64,000 nt of DNA from Bacteroidales bacterium UBA7569 (lineage in GTDB: Bacteria > Bacteroidota > Bacteroidia > Bacteroidales > Paludibacteraceae): positions 280,987 through 344,986 of the forward strand of contig DLLF01000002.1 in the NCBI GenBank assembly GCA_002477945.1, written 5' to 3'. Positions 63,506 to 64,000 of this stretch are shown piece by piece (positions within the stretch are counted from its first letter, which is position 1; each line of letters starts with the position of its first letter). The position numbers and the translations under genes were made by a program. The notes beneath the pieces are model-generated. The model searched no databases. It worked only from the letters and a program-made list of their open reading frames with translations, and had not been told where the DNA came from.

Positions 63506-63589
63506 TATTATTTACGATTTGGCAATGTACAATGTACGATTTTGCAAGGAAGATTACAGGGAGGACGAACAATCCGCCGATGAGATTAC

Positions 63590-63700
63590 AATAGACATAC
63601 CAGTTGTTCGAAAAATCCGAGGGAGAGACTTTTGGGAAATAGGAGAATGAGGCGGATGGGACGGATGGGGCTAATAGGGAACTAAGAAGGAGTTATGACA
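63590..63700 (-). repeat. Dispersed repeat block I
   Basis: CAGTTGTTCGAAAAATCCGAGGGAGAG followed by GGCGGATGGGACGGATGGGG and CTAATAGGGAACTA. It matches the block at 58377-58480 in module order and orientation. Confidence 0.65.
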
Positions 63701-63978
63701 GAGGTGAGAGGACGGGAGACGGCGGGTTGAGACGGAGAAGCCGGCTGTTCGAGAGAGAGGTCGGACGCCTTGGCTCCGACATGAAGATCCCCCCTGAGCG
63801 TTCCGGAAAGATAGACCGTATCGGCGGGTTCGACCTGCAACGTTGCCCAATCGACAATACGAGAGACGACCCACTCCCCTTCGACGGCAGTGACCTGCCG
63901 CCAGGACAACTCAATCACCAAAGCGGAACGGAGTTGCCCGTTGTACTCGGTCCGTGCAGGAAGATAGCGGAGGGGCAT
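63682..63978 (-). CDS. Possible small protein at the window edge
   Basis: A 98-codon frame with a stop just upstream of its ATG, so it begins here. The sequence (WVVSRIVDWATLQVEPADTV) looks protein-like but matches nothing recognised and has no promoter in view: GATTAGGG units lie upstream to the window end. It may be a coding remnant or chance. Confidence 0.3.
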   Translation of the reverse strand: MPLRYLPARTEYNGQLRSALVIELSWRQVTAVEGEWVVSRIVDWATLQVEPADTVYLSGTLRGDLHVGAKASDLSLEQPASPSQPAVSRPLTSVITPS

Positions 63979-64000
63979 GATTAGGGATTAGGGATTAGGG
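63976..64000. repeat. GATTAGGG tandem units at the window end
   Basis: Three units of GATTAGGG (63979-64000) run into the edge, so the full array length is unknown. Comparable CCCTATA units lie at 2376-2395. Confidence 0.7.

Noticed and set aside
63979..64000. Telomere-like TTAGGG repeat suggesting a linear replicon or eukaryotic DNA
   Set aside because: The unit is GATTAGGG with three copies only, within clearly bacterial DNA; simple intergenic repeats of similar style occur at 2376-2395.

Overview
This window is a stretch of a Bacteroidales chromosome. Three observations support that. Nearly every transcription unit is preceded by the Bacteroidetes promoter (TTTG or TTG at -33, 19-20 bp, then TAnnTTTG at -7, usually TACCTTTG). 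Several secreted proteins end in type IX secretion system (T9SS) sorting domains. Gene sets typical of the order are present (rpmB-rpmG-DUF4295, DUF177-rpmF, dxs-trkA-trkH, ligA-DUF6913-dapA). The T9SS cargo points to a Porphyromonas/Paludibacter/Prevotella-type lineage rather than Bacteroides itself; this is an inference, because no 16S or other phylogenetic marker was tested.

Layout. 0.4-2.2 kb: a minus-strand pair, a NifU-like Fe-S scaffold and its GGGtGRT partner. 2.2-3.5 kb: non-coding, with simple repeats. 3.5-4.4 kb: a lipoprotein whose C-terminus looks like the variable region of a diversity-generating retroelement (DGR) target. 4.7-5.6 kb: a metallophosphoesterase. 6.0-12.3 kb: a plus-strand run with a T9SS-secreted phosphodiester glycosidase, an AmpG-like transporter, PssA and a secreted endonuclease I. 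12.8-20.4 kb: two large IgGFc-binding-domain surface proteins bracketing an OmpA-domain protein. 20.6-27.2 kb: tRNA-Val, DUF177-rpmF, a 23S-type pseudouridine synthase, a LysM glucosaminidase, a DUF721 protein and MutS2. 28.0-34.4 kb: an eight-gene minus-strand fatty-acid/polyene-like operon, then a lipid kinase, the L28-L33-DUF4295 operon and tRNA-Pro. 36.7-39.6 kb: an acyl-ACP thioesterase and an S9 peptidase. 40.0-49.7 kb: a DivIC/FtsB-like protein, RuvC, a ferredoxin, a secreted nuclease, LigA, DUF6913, DapA and two secreted proteins of unknown role. 50.1-58.3 kb: tRNA-Gly, Dxs, TrkA, TrkH and an SGNH/MBOAT O-acetylation pair. 58.5-62.0 kb: a minus-strand nadK-DUF1207-like-fmt-HD operon. 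62.2-63.4 kb: a T9SS-secreted orphan protein under a cobalamin riboswitch.

The main points for a second look are: (1) the cobalamin riboswitch, with a terminator-like hairpin behind it, controlling a single T9SS-exported protein of unknown function; (2) the DGR-like variable lipoprotein without a reverse transcriptase in the window; (3) a family of mosaic dispersed intergenic repeats that often end next to a promoter, including two copies that share almost the same promoter sequence; (4) the compact polyene-like operon. No transposase, prophage, CRISPR array or rRNA was seen.
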